The translations under genes and the position numbers were made by a program. Positions 35,753 through 44,488 of a stretch of DNA of 64,000 bases are shown here, piece by piece (positions within the stretch are counted from its first letter, which is position 1; each line of letters starts with the position of its first letter). The notes below the pieces were generated by a model. That model was not told where the DNA came from. It saw nothing but the letters and a program-made list of their open reading frames with translations, and did no database searches. This DNA comes from Bacillota bacterium (lineage in GTDB: Bacteria; Bacillota; Sulfobacillia; JAJZYS01; JAJYTV01), in assembly GCA_021799275.1 (NCBI GenBank), contig JAJZAT010000013.1, forward strand, positions 18,767-82,766, in the 5' to 3' direction.

Positions 35753-36643
35753 TCAATCGGCGGGTGCCGCGGGCCGGTCGGCCGCCCTGCCCGTGCCCAC
35801 GCGGACGATGCGCGGACTCGCCCGGTAGCTGTCGACGCCCATGTCGAACCGCTCCAGCCGCCCGTCGGGCCATTCCCTCTCCAGCCAGGAGTGGACGACG
35901 ACGCCCTCCTGGCCTGGCGCGTCGACCTCCTCCTTGCCCTTGGGCAGGTCCGGGTCGGAGTTGCGGATCGTGTAGAAGGGGAAGCGCCGCAGTTCCTTGT
36001 GGATCCAGCGCACCTCCGGCGGCTGACGGGTGCCATAGAATTCCGCCGTCACGCGGCCGCCCGTAGCCCGGGTGACGAGGCGCAGCGGGCCGCCCGTGTC
36101 GTTGCGGATGCGCAGGTCGAGGGCGCCGTACGAGATCGTCGCGTCCTCGCCGGGCAGAAGGTACGGCACCGTAAGGCCGTGCTGGTGGCGCTCCTCGATG
36201 TCGAGCCCCGCCCGCAGGGCCGCTTCGTAGATGGTCGTGGCGACCTGGCAGACTCCGCCGCCGTACCCCGGTACGATGCGGTCGCCGATAAAGACGCGCC
36301 CGACCTTGTAGCCGCGGGCCCTGCTGGACTCACCCAACTGGCCGTTGAACGAGAAGACGCCGCCCGGCGGAATCAAGGTCCCGCACAGGCGTTTCGACGC
36401 GAGGGCCATGTTGAAGTTGCGCCCGGGCGCCGACGTCGGATAGTCGGTCGTCATGTGCCCGATCAGACCCCAGGCCGTGCCGGGGTCGTCCGGCTGCCCA
36501 GGCCCGCAGGCAGGCTCGGCCTGCGCAGGGGAACCTGTGACGGCCACCGACGGCGCCGCACCGCCGGCTGGAGCGGTCGCGAAGCGGGGCGGCCAAAGGG
36601 AGAGCAGCAAAAGCGCCAAAAAGGGCCAGGACGCGTGCGGCAT
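35753..36643 (-). CDS. VanW-family protein with signal peptide
   Basis: The 296-residue protein begins with a signal peptide-like segment (PFLALLLLSLWPPRFATAP), followed by a VanW domain with GRNFNMALASKRL, PPGGVFSFNGQLGES and GGGVCQVATTIYEAAL. The C-terminal third resembles the G5-like extension often present in Firmicutes VanW proteins. The family is associated with the cell envelope, but its activity is unknown. The ATG at 36643 has GGAGGTG upstream. It lies 45 bases after the universal stress protein gene, in the same direction. Confidence 0.85.
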   Translation of the reverse strand: MPHASWPFLALLLLSLWPPRFATAPAGGAAPSVAVTGSPAQAEPACGPGQPDDPGTAWGLIGHMTTDYPTSAPGRNFNMALASKRLCGTLIPPGGVFSFNGQLGESSRARGYKVGRVFIGDRIVPGYGGGVCQVATTIYEAALRAGLDIEERHQHGLTVPYLLPGEDATISYGALDLRIRNDTGGPLRLVTRATGGRVTAEFYGTRQPPEVRWIHKELRRFPFYTIRNSDPDLPKGKEEVDAPGQEGVVVHSWLEREWPDGRLERFDMGVDSYRASPRIVRVGTGRAADRPAAPAD

Positions 36644-36688
36644 GGGGGCCACCTCCGCGTCTTAGCATCACCAAGTTTGTCCTGGGGC

Positions 36689-37276
36689 TCAGTCCGCGAG
36701 TTCCACCTTGTCGATAGCGCCCACGGCCGGCCTGTCCACGAGCACTTCGCAGGCCGCACGGCGGACCACCTGCGCCACGTTGCGGCTCATTTCCTCGCCC
36801 GGCCGCCGCTGCTTGGCGTCGAGGCCGAGCACGATGAGATCCGCGTGGCGCTCGCGCGCGACGCGCAAAATGCCCTCCCACGCGCTGCGGGCCGGGACGA
36901 TGACACCCTTGGACTCGAGCCCGTGCGTCTCGCAGATTGTCACGCCGACCGCGATCGACGCCTCACCCTTCTCGCGCTGGTTCGGCATGGCCGCGTCCAA
37001 CGGCAGCGACAGCGGCACTTCCACCACGTGCACGAGCACGATCTCCGCCTGCTGCGGCTCCGCCAGCCGGCATGCAAGTTCCACGGCGCGCTCGGACGAC
37101 ATGGCCGCGACGACCGGCACCACCACCGTGCGCAACTGGTTCACGGTGCGGCGGATCTTCGCCACTTCGTAGGGCAGCTGGCGCGGCACACGGAACATCC
37201 AACGGAAGACGAGCGTGAGGAGAACGAGGAAGACGATGGCGATGGCCGTGCCGAGAACGCCGACGTGAAGCGCCAT
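36689..37276 (-). CDS. Membrane-anchored universal stress protein domain
   Basis: This 195-residue protein starts with one membrane segment (LGTAIAIVFLVLLTLVF) and continues with a UspA-like domain. VVVPVVAAMSSERAVELACR is the first strand and helix, and ADLIVLGLDAKQRRPGEEM sits where UspA proteins have their phosphate-binding glycine loop, though that loop is not canonical here. It lies one base after a small membrane protein gene and close to an APC permease. Some APC permeases carry a fused Usp domain, so this is plausibly a split version that regulates the transporter (inference). Confidence 0.82.
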   Translation of the reverse strand: MALHVGVLGTAIAIVFLVLLTLVFRWMFRVPRQLPYEVAKIRRTVNQLRTVVVPVVAAMSSERAVELACRLAEPQQAEIVLVHVVEVPLSLPLDAAMPNQREKGEASIAVGVTICETHGLESKGVIVPARSAWEGILRVARERHADLIVLGLDAKQRRPGEEMSRNVAQVVRRAACEVLVDRPAVGAIDKVELAD

Positions 37277-37277
37277 C

Positions 37278-37448
37278 TCAGCTGCTCCTCCGCCGGGCGT
37301 CGTAGAGGCGGGCGACGCCGAGCGCCATAAAAAGGACGCCGAAGAGGTCGTAGAGCAGGCTGCCGTGCTCCACGATGCCGCGCACCAGGATGATCAGGCC
37401 GAGCACGAGGGCAACGAGGCCGATCGCCACGACGAAGCCGCGCTTCAT
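37278..37448 (-). CDS. Small membrane protein between permease and stress protein genes
   Basis: A 56-codon frame encodes MKRGFVVAIGLVALVLGLII followed by a second hydrophobic stretch (LLYDLFGVLFMALGVARLY) and a basic tail. Its ATG overlaps the stop of the permease gene (ATGA) and its TGA lies one base before the stress-protein start, so it fills the gap exactly as an operon gene would. No family recognised. It may be an accessory subunit of the permease. Confidence 0.7.
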   Translation of the reverse strand: MKRGFVVAIGLVALVLGLIILVRGIVEHGSLLYDLFGVLFMALGVARLYDARRRSS

Positions 37449-39013
37449 GTGCTCTGGCCCCCTCTGGCGGCCTTGTCCGCGAGGGCCTGTTCATACTCCG
37501 CCAGGAGCTCGAACTCCTCGGCCTCGCGCAGGGTGTGCCGCTGCTGCGCCTCCCAGTCGCGCGGCAGGGCGCGCCACGGCGGCAAGCCCGCCTTGCGGCG
37601 GTAGATGTAGTAGAAGAGCAGCATGACGAGCACCCAGGCGGGACCCGCGATGCGGCCGATCGCGTGGGTCAGGATGACCTCGAAGAGGATGGTTCCGACG
37701 CCGAGGAAACCGATCACGGCCAGGATCGGGAATGAGATCCTGGGCGCCCCATCGTCCTGACCCTTCAAGGCGATGTTGAGCGGCATGCGGTACGGACGCG
37801 GCGTGAAGGGGTCCTTGAAGCGCAGCACGATCAGCGAGATGAAGACGAGAAGGTAGCCGAACGTGGCGCCGAAGGCGTACATGTTCGCGAGCGTGTTCAT
37901 CGCGCCTCCCGAGAGGAAGGCGAGAATCGCCTGCACCACCGCGACCCCCGAGAACACGATGATCGTGCGGTACGGCGTGTGGTAGCGCGGATGCACGGCC
38001 GAGAACCATTCAGGCAGCAGCTGGAACGTGCTCATCGAGTAGGTGAGACGCGACGCGCTCATGACGCCAGAGTTCGAGGAGATGAGCACGATGACGCCGC
38101 CGATCAGGGCCGTCATCGGTGCGGCGATGGCGCCGATGATCGGGATCTTCTGCGCCACGATGGCGATCGGATCGCCGGCGTGCGCGCCGAGCACCTGCCA
38201 GGGCAGCAGGCCCATGCCGAGCACCGAGAACGCGAGCGCGAAGATGAGGACGTTCAGCACGAGCGAGATCGACGTTCTCGGGACGATCGTCGCCGGTCGT
38301 CTCGTCTCCTGCGACACCTGCGAGATCGACTCGAGCCCGACGAACGAGATGATGGCAAGCGAAGAGCCGTACATGAAGTTGTGCATGTCCGGAAACTGCA
38401 GGCGCATCTGCAAAAGCATCTGGTTAGGATCCCACGCGAAGACGAAGCCGAAGATGACGATGACGACCTGGCCGATAATGGCGACAACGCCCAGCACCTC
38501 GTTGATGCGCGACGAGATCTTGATGCCGACGTAGTTGATGGCGATCAGGAAGCCGATGATGACCAGGGTCTCGACGAGCCAAAGCACGTTGACACCGACG
38601 AAGGGGCCGATATTCACCACAAAGGACTGGATGTTGACGCCGAGCGACGGCAGAAAGAAGTTGAAGTAGCCGGACGAGGAGACGGCGAAAAGCGAGATGT
38701 CGATCGTATAGTCGAGCAGCAGCGCGGAACCGCAGACGAAGCCCCAGACGTCGCCAAGCCCGCGCAGCGTGAAGTACTGGCCGCCACCGGCCACCGGATA
38801 GCTCGAAGCTAGTTCCGTGTAGGCCAGACCGACCAGCAGATAGACGATCCCCGCCACGGCGAAAGCGACGGGCGTCGCGCCCATGGCGGCGCCAGCCACG
38901 AGGCCGAGCGCCGTGTAGATGTCGGCGCCGACATCCGCGTAGCCCCACATGAAGGAACCCCAGACGGTAACGTCGCGGCGTAACGCGTTGCCGGCTTCTT
39001 CGGGCTGACCCAC
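37445..39013 (-). CDS. APC-superfamily amino acid/polyamine permease
   Basis: The 522-residue permease has twelve or more membrane segments. It shows GYADVGADIYTALGLVAGAA in helix 1, ELASSYPVAGGGQYFTLRG in helix 3 and FVGLESISQVSQETRRPATI around helix 6, a typical APC pattern. A C-terminal hydrophilic tail of about 60 residues (REAEEFELLAEYEQALADK) may be an interaction site. GTG at 39013 lies behind GGGGAGGGG. It heads the run permease - small membrane protein - universal stress protein - VanW. Substrate unknown. Confidence 0.9.
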   Translation of the reverse strand: MGQPEEAGNALRRDVTVWGSFMWGYADVGADIYTALGLVAGAAMGATPVAFAVAGIVYLLVGLAYTELASSYPVAGGGQYFTLRGLGDVWGFVCGSALLLDYTIDISLFAVSSSGYFNFFLPSLGVNIQSFVVNIGPFVGVNVLWLVETLVIIGFLIAINYVGIKISSRINEVLGVVAIIGQVVIVIFGFVFAWDPNQMLLQMRLQFPDMHNFMYGSSLAIISFVGLESISQVSQETRRPATIVPRTSISLVLNVLIFALAFSVLGMGLLPWQVLGAHAGDPIAIVAQKIPIIGAIAAPMTALIGGVIVLISSNSGVMSASRLTYSMSTFQLLPEWFSAVHPRYHTPYRTIIVFSGVAVVQAILAFLSGGAMNTLANMYAFGATFGYLLVFISLIVLRFKDPFTPRPYRMPLNIALKGQDDGAPRISFPILAVIGFLGVGTILFEVILTHAIGRIAGPAWVLVMLLFYYIYRRKAGLPPWRALPRDWEAQQRHTLREAEEFELLAEYEQALADKAARGGQST

Positions 39014-39190
39014 GAGACCCCTCCCCTGGCGACCCGGAAAGGACCTCCAATACACTACACTGCATGCCTGCGGGCCGCAAGCGTGCAATCCGTCAGCCCA
39101 GGTCCGCTACCGCGTGTGAAGACGCCTACATAGGGCGACCATGGCGCTGCGGAGATGCGCATTTTACCGCTAAGCGCTATCCTGGATGGG

Positions 39191-39206
39191 ACCTGCCATC
39201 TTGCAG
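39191..39206. promoter_or_regulatory. Short palindrome before the asparagine synthetase fusion gene
   Basis: CCTGCCATCTTGCAGG is a perfect 5-6-5 inverted repeat located 25 bases upstream of the GTG start. A TATCCT box at 39179-39184 with TGCGCA 17 bases upstream could be the promoter. Operator or leader-hairpin function is inference. Confidence 0.3.
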
Positions 39207-39231
39207 GATACATTGGGAGGGATTCTTCGCC

Positions 39232-41838
39232 GTGTGCGGTATCGCCGGCTTCTTCGGCCCTCCGGACCATGAGCTGCTCGAGCGCATGAACGCGGCGATC
39301 TGGCATCGCGGTCCCGACGACCACGGCTTCAGCGAGAGTCCCGCCATGAGCATCGGCATGCGCCGCCTGAGCATCATCGACGTCCAGGGCGGGCACCAGC
39401 CGATGGAGACGGAGGACGGGCAGGTCCGCCTCGTGTACAACGGCGAGATCTACAATTACCGCGATGTGCGCGCGGAACTGATCGAGAAGGGCCGCCGCTT
39501 CCATACCGAATGCGACACCGAAGTGCTCCTGCAGGCCTACGCCGAGTGGGGCACAGACTGCTTTCGGCGCCTGAACGGCATGTGGGCGGCGGCCATCGCC
39601 GACCTGCGCGAGGACCGCCTCGTGCTCTGCCGTGACCATTTCGGCATCAAGCCGCTCTACTACGCCCGAGCCGGCGAGCGCATCCTGTTCGCCTCGGAGG
39701 TCAAGTCGCTCTGGCAGGACCCGGCATTGCCGCGCGCCGTCAACGAGCAGATGGTCTTCGAGTACCTGGTGCAGGGCCTCCACGACCACAGCCCCGAGAC
39801 GTTCTTTCAGGGCGTCCGCCACGTGCCCGCCGCGAGCTACATCGTGATCCAGGACGGTAGGATCGAAGACCCCGTGAGCTACTGGCAGCCTCAGCTCCGC
39901 CGCGACGGCGCGATGACGCCGGAGGCCTTCCACGACCTTTTCAAAAAGTCGGTCGCGCGCCGCCTCGTGAGCGACGTACCGGTGGGCGCGGCGCTTTCGG
40001 GCGGCCTCGACTCGACGACCATCGTCGCGCTGATGACAGACCTCCTGCGTGAGCACCTGCCGGACGCCGCGTCGCTGCGCGGCCACGTCAAGACTTTCTC
40101 CGCCGTATTCGACGGCGACCCCATCGACGAGCGTGCCTACATCGAGGAGGCGATCGCCAAGACGGGCGCCGACACGACCTACACCAGCCCGAGCTCCCAG
40201 ACTTTCGTCGACGAGATGGAAGACATGGTCTGGCACCTCGACGAGCCCGTCGTCAGCACCGGCCCCTACGCGCAGTGGTGCGTGATGCGCACCGCAAAGG
40301 AGCAGGTCAAGGTGGTTCTGGACGGGCAGGGCGGCGACGAGCTCCTGGCCGGCTACGTGCCGTACCAGATGGTCTACCTGCGCCAGCTCTGGCGTCAGCG
40401 CAAGCTCGGCAGGCTGTTGCGCGAAGCCGTGCTTGCCCGCGACGTGATCTGGCCCGTCGTGCGCCGGACTTTGCGCCAGCGTAAGGGCGCCATACCGGCG
40501 CGTTCGCTGCTCAAGGACGCCTTCCTCGCCGCCCACCACCCGGCCCTGGACACCAGGCCCGACGACAACCTCAAGGAACGTCTCAGGCAGGATCTCACCA
40601 CCTACAGCCTGCCTGCCCTCCTGCGCTACGAGGACCGCAACTCGATGGCCCACTCGATCGAGTCGCGGGTCCCCTACCTCGATCAGGAACTCGTCGAAGC
40701 CATCCTCGGCCTGCCCGACGGCGAGATCATCCGCGACGGCTGGAGCCGCATCATCCTGCGCGAATCGATGCGCCGCCTCCTGCCGGACAGGATCCGCCTG
40801 CGCCGCTGGAAGGTGGGCTTCACGACGCCGGAGTCACGCTGGCTTTTCGCCCGCCGCGCGGTGTTCGAGAGCCTGTTCCGCTCGCCGCTCTTCCAGAGCC
40901 GGCCATACTGGCAGGGAGCTCGCATCGCCCAGGCCTTCCGCGACGCGGCACAGGGACGCGCGCCCTCGAGCCTCCTCTTCTGGCGCGTGATCAACGTCGA
41001 ACTCTGGCTGCGCGTCTTCTTCGAGGGGGGCGGACGCTCCACCGAGGCTGGCACGCACTTCACGGAGGTCGGCGACCGCCGCTTCGCCGAGGCGGCCAGC
41101 GAGGCCGCGAAGGCGGCTTTCGCCCGCTACCGGCCCAACTGGGGCCGCCACCTCTTCGCGGGCGCCAAGGGACAGGTTTTCCTGCGCGCCCCCGTCAAGA
41201 CACCGCTCGTCGAAAAGGGCGACGACCTCCAGGCCATCGTGCGCGACGCGGTGGCGGGCGATCTCCAGCCGGGGGACGTCATTGCCATCAGCGAGAAGAT
41301 CGTCGCGATCAGCCAGGGACGCTCCTACCCGGTGGCCGAGATCCATCCCCGCCCCTTGGCCCGCTTCCTCACGCGGTTCGTCCGCAAGACGCCGCACGGC
41401 ATCGGCCTCGGCATCCCCGAGACGATGGAGCTCGCGGTGCGCGAGGTAGGTGCCAGCCGCATCCTGTTCGCGGCGGCTGTAGCGGCCCTCGCCCGGGTCT
41501 TCGGCAGGAAGGGCGTCTTCTACGACCTCCTGGGTCCTCAGGCCTCGGCGATCGACGGACCGACGCGCGGCACCATCCCGCCCTACAACACGCACGCCAA
41601 GCTGGCGCCCCTGAACCCCGACGGCGCGGCGAAGGATCTTGCCGCCGCCCTCGGCGAGGGCATCGGCGTCGCGATCATCGACGCGAACGACATCTCGGTG
41701 AACATCCTGGGCGCGACGCCCGACGTCGACCGCGAACTCGTGCGGCATCTCCTCTTCGACAACCCCCTTGGGCAGGGTCACGAGCAGACGCCGGTCGCGC
41801 TCCTGCGTCGCGTCGGCGAGGTGCAGGAGATCGCCTGA
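39232..41838 (+). CDS. Asparagine synthetase B fused to an F420-0:gamma-glutamyl ligase-like domain
   Basis: The 868-residue protein starts with GTG so that Cys2 heads MCGIAGFFG, the nucleophile of a class II glutaminase. Further AsnB marks are VYNGEIYNYRDVRAEL, RDHFGIKPLYY, the ATP pyrophosphatase loop ALSGGLDSTT (Ser256-Ser261) and LDGQGGDELLAGY. After about residue 610 comes a linker, then from about 650 a CofE-like domain: KTPLVEKGDDLQAIV, PGDVIAISEKIVAISQGRSY and IGVAIIDANDISVNILG. AsnB makes asparagine or amidates another carboxylate; CofE-type enzymes add glutamate to a phospho-substrate. I know no standard protein with this pairing. No frameshift is seen at the junction and the ribosome site is GGGAGG. 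Confidence 0.88.
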   Translation: MCGIAGFFGPPDHELLERMNAAIWHRGPDDHGFSESPAMSIGMRRLSIIDVQGGHQPMETEDGQVRLVYNGEIYNYRDVRAELIEKGRRFHTECDTEVLLQAYAEWGTDCFRRLNGMWAAAIADLREDRLVLCRDHFGIKPLYYARAGERILFASEVKSLWQDPALPRAVNEQMVFEYLVQGLHDHSPETFFQGVRHVPAASYIVIQDGRIEDPVSYWQPQLRRDGAMTPEAFHDLFKKSVARRLVSDVPVGAALSGGLDSTTIVALMTDLLREHLPDAASLRGHVKTFSAVFDGDPIDERAYIEEAIAKTGADTTYTSPSSQTFVDEMEDMVWHLDEPVVSTGPYAQWCVMRTAKEQVKVVLDGQGGDELLAGYVPYQMVYLRQLWRQRKLGRLLREAVLARDVIWPVVRRTLRQRKGAIPARSLLKDAFLAAHHPALDTRPDDNLKERLRQDLTTYSLPALLRYEDRNSMAHSIESRVPYLDQELVEAILGLPDGEIIRDGWSRIILRESMRRLLPDRIRLRRWKVGFTTPESRWLFARRAVFESLFRSPLFQSRPYWQGARIAQAFRDAAQGRAPSSLLFWRVINVELWLRVFFEGGGRSTEAGTHFTEVGDRRFAEAASEAAKAAFARYRPNWGRHLFAGAKGQVFLRAPVKTPLVEKGDDLQAIVRDAVAGDLQPGDVIAISEKIVAISQGRSYPVAEIHPRPLARFLTRFVRKTPHGIGLGIPETMELAVREVGASRILFAAAVAALARVFGRKGVFYDLLGPQASAIDGPTRGTIPPYNTHAKLAPLNPDGAAKDLAAALGEGIGVAIIDANDISVNILGATPDVDRELVRHLLFDNPLGQGHEQTPVALLRRVGEVQEIA

Positions 41839-41894
41839 GCGGACCCTACCTTCGACTCCGAAGGAGCGGCCCAGGATGACAGCTTAGGAGGCAG

Positions 41895-42344
41895 GTGACC
41901 GTATTGGACCGGCACATCGTCTCATCCGGTGTCGTGGTCGTCGAGAATTCCTCTGTCTTGCTGGTGGCGGAACGCGGACGGTGGGGGCTGCCGAAGGGCG
42001 GCGTGGAGCCGGATGAGCCTCTCATCACCACGGCAATCCGCGAGGCCCGGGAGGAAACCGGACTCGTCGTCGAGGTTCGCGGCCTCGCGTTCGTGACGGA
42101 GTTCAGGCGAAGCGAGTGGAACGAACATCACGTGCAGATGTACTTTGCGGCACAGGTTGCCGGAGGCTCACTTCTGCCGCGGGACCCCGATGGAATCGTC
42201 AGGGAAGCCCGGTTTGTCCCCGTAGACGCTCTGCGCCACTATCTCAAGTTTCGTCCACGTCTTCTGCCACTCGAACAGTGGTTGGCGGATGGGGTAGCTC
42301 GCCATCATTACTTCGATCTGGACATCGAACCCGTGGAAGTCTGA
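41895..42344 (+). CDS. Nudix hydrolase
   Basis: This 149-residue protein has a full Nudix box, GGVEPDEPLITTAIREAREE followed by TGL, with the metal-binding REAREE core. These enzymes hydrolyse nucleoside diphosphates linked to another group. The GTG start at 41895 follows AGGAGG. It is 56 bases downstream of the asparagine synthetase fusion and may be co-transcribed. Substrate unknown. Confidence 0.92.
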   Translation: MTVLDRHIVSSGVVVVENSSVLLVAERGRWGLPKGGVEPDEPLITTAIREAREETGLVVEVRGLAFVTEFRRSEWNEHHVQMYFAAQVAGGSLLPRDPDGIVREARFVPVDALRHYLKFRPRLLPLEQWLADGVARHHYFDLDIEPVEV

Positions 42345-42380
42345 CCACCGAGCTCTTGTCGCTTGCGCCCCCGCACGCTC

Positions 42381-42422
42381 GCGAAGGAAGACCGCCCCCA
42401 CGCGGGGGCGGTCTTCCTTCGC
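42381..42422. terminator. Strong GC hairpin between Nudix and S9 peptidase genes
   Basis: A stem of about 19 base pairs (GCGAAGGAAGACCGCCCCC and its complement) lies between two convergent genes. No T-run is present on either side, but position and strength fit a bidirectional terminator. Confidence 0.6.
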
Positions 42423-42423
42423 T

Positions 42424-44406
42424 TCAGTCCTCACTGTACAGATAGCGGCGATACCAGCGCACGATCTCCTTCAGGCGGTGCACCCTGTGCCAGGGCTTGC
42501 CGCCGCGGTTCATGCCGTGGAACTCGTCCGGGTAGCGCACGAAGCGCACAGGTGCCTTGCCGAGCCACTTCACCGCCGTGTAGAGGATCATGCCCTGCTC
42601 GATCGGGCAACGCAGGTCCCCTTCCTGGTTTTCGATCAGGAGTGGCGTCACGATGTTGTCGACGTAGGTGATCGGGCTTTGCTGGCGGTACCATGCGGCA
42701 TCGCGCCACGGCGGCACGCCGCCCGCCCGGTCGATCCAGCCCCAGCCGCCGTCGCCGCTGCCGAACATCGCCTGCCAGTCCACCACCGAGCGGCCGCTCA
42801 CGGCGGCCTTGAAGCGGTCAGTGTGGCCAACGATCCAGTTGGTCATGTAGCCGCCGTAGGAGCCGCCGCCGACGCCCAGCCGGTCCGCGTCGATGAAGGA
42901 GTGGTGGGCGATCGCGGCGTCGAGCCCGAGGTAGATGTCCTTGAGGTCGAGGTTGCCCCACTCGCGCTGGATGGCGCGGCAGAACTCGAAGCCATAGCCC
43001 TGGCTGCCGCGCGGGTTCGTGTAGACGACGCCGAAGCCCTGGGCCGCGAGCAGCTGCACCTCGAAGAAGTAGGTGTGGGCGTACATGCTCATGGGGCCGC
43101 CGTGGATCATGAGAACGGTCGGCGCCTTGCCGGAGGCCGGAGGAGTCAGCGGCGGCACAACCCAGGTGTCCACCTTGTGCCCCTCGCCGTCCTCGGCCTG
43201 GAAGAACTCCGTCTCCGCAAGCTCGAACTGCGCGAAGAAGTCGTGGTTGAGGTCCGTAAGCCGCTCGAGCCGGCCGTTCTCGAGGAGGTAGACGTTGCCC
43301 GGATCCCCGAGGTTCGAGATGAGGAGGGCGATGCGGCCGCCTTCGCGCGCCACGCTGTAGCCGTAGACGACGTGGCGTCCCTCGGTCTTGGGCTCCACGC
43401 GCCCGTCCGGGTGGAACAGGCCGAGTTGGCAGGTGCCCTCGTCGCTGTAGATGCCGTAGACGCCCTGACCATCCGCGGCCCAGCTGAGCCCCGCGAAGCC
43501 GGATGCGGGCACGTCGCTGATCGCCGCGTTGCCGAGCGTGCGGTCGAAGTCCGGCGCGGCCGCTCGCCGGTCCTGGCCGTCGAGTCCAGCGACGTAGAGG
43601 CGCGTATTGTCGTAGCCCATCTCCTTGGGGTCCGACATGGCGATCGCGAGGCTCTGCGCACCCGCCGCGAAGCCCTCGACGCCCACAGGGGCGATCTCCT
43701 CCGCGTCACCGCCCTCGACGCCGATCCGGTAGAGGCTGAGGTCGAAGAGCTCCCGATCGTAGTCCTCGCCACGGCGGGAGAGGAAGTAGATCGACCTGCC
43801 ATCCGCAGCGAAGCCGATGTCATGCACGCGGTAGGGCGGGAAGGTGAGCGCCAAAGGCGCCGACCCCTCGCAGGCCTTGATCGTGCAGAGGCAAGGGGGA
43901 TCCTTGAAGTAGCCTTCGCCGTCCAGCTTGTGCGCGAGCTCCTCGATGACCTTCACGTCGGCCGTGAAGCGGCGCTCGGGGTCCTTCTCCTCGGGCCGCG
44001 GCTCGGTCTGCAGACCCTCGCGGCCAAGTGGTGTCGTGAACGCGATCAGGCGCCCGTCCGGCGACCAGGTATAGTCCGAGACGCCGCCGGCGACGCGGGT
44101 CAGCTGCCAGGCTTCGCCGCCCGAGAGCGGCAGGATCCAGACCTGCGTCTCCTGCTTGCCCTTGCGCAGGAACGCAAGGCGTGAGCCGTCCGGGGAAAAC
44201 TGTGGCCTCTTGTCCCGCTCGCCCGTCGTCAGGTCCCACGGCGCATGACCCGGCCGGATGCCGCGGATGCGGCTACGCGTCTCGTTGGTCTCCGGATTCT
44301 GATGGACCTCCTCGTACGCGATCAGCCCACCGTCGGGCGAGATCTCGACATTCGCCCCAAGGCGGATGCGCAGGATGTCCTGGGCGGTTACCGGTGCTTT
44401 AGGCAC
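42424..44406 (-). CDS. S9 family prolyl oligopeptidase/acylaminoacyl peptidase
   Basis: The 660-residue serine peptidase has an N-terminal beta-propeller (WSPDGRLIAFTTPLG, FSPDGSRLAFLRKG) and a C-terminal alpha/beta hydrolase domain. The nucleophile is in GVGGGSYGGYMTNW, the Asp in ENQEGDLRCPIEQ and the His in PDEFHGMNRGG. It cleaves short peptides or N-acylated residues. The GTG start (encoding MPKAPVTAQDIL) has GGGAGGCG seven bases upstream. Normal length. It lies downstream of a second hydrolase on the same strand. Confidence 0.95.
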   Translation of the reverse strand: MPKAPVTAQDILRIRLGANVEISPDGGLIAYEEVHQNPETNETRSRIRGIRPGHAPWDLTTGERDKRPQFSPDGSRLAFLRKGKQETQVWILPLSGGEAWQLTRVAGGVSDYTWSPDGRLIAFTTPLGREGLQTEPRPEEKDPERRFTADVKVIEELAHKLDGEGYFKDPPCLCTIKACEGSAPLALTFPPYRVHDIGFAADGRSIYFLSRRGEDYDRELFDLSLYRIGVEGGDAEEIAPVGVEGFAAGAQSLAIAMSDPKEMGYDNTRLYVAGLDGQDRRAAAPDFDRTLGNAAISDVPASGFAGLSWAADGQGVYGIYSDEGTCQLGLFHPDGRVEPKTEGRHVVYGYSVAREGGRIALLISNLGDPGNVYLLENGRLERLTDLNHDFFAQFELAETEFFQAEDGEGHKVDTWVVPPLTPPASGKAPTVLMIHGGPMSMYAHTYFFEVQLLAAQGFGVVYTNPRGSQGYGFEFCRAIQREWGNLDLKDIYLGLDAAIAHHSFIDADRLGVGGGSYGGYMTNWIVGHTDRFKAAVSGRSVVDWQAMFGSGDGGWGWIDRAGGVPPWRDAAWYRQQSPITYVDNIVTPLLIENQEGDLRCPIEQGMILYTAVKWLGKAPVRFVRYPDEFHGMNRGGKPWHRVHRLKEIVRWYRRYLYSED

Positions 44407-44488
44407 GCAAAACGCCTCCCTGACTCAGGAACAAGAGCGCCTTCGTCCAAGCGGGGCGCGGTTCCTGCCGGGAGGTGGGCTGCGAAAC

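Noticed and set aside
34682..37330. An 882-codon plus-strand frame
   Set aside because: It lies antisense to a permease, VanW and Usp genes and its composition (Arg, Asp, His-rich) is typical of shadow frames.
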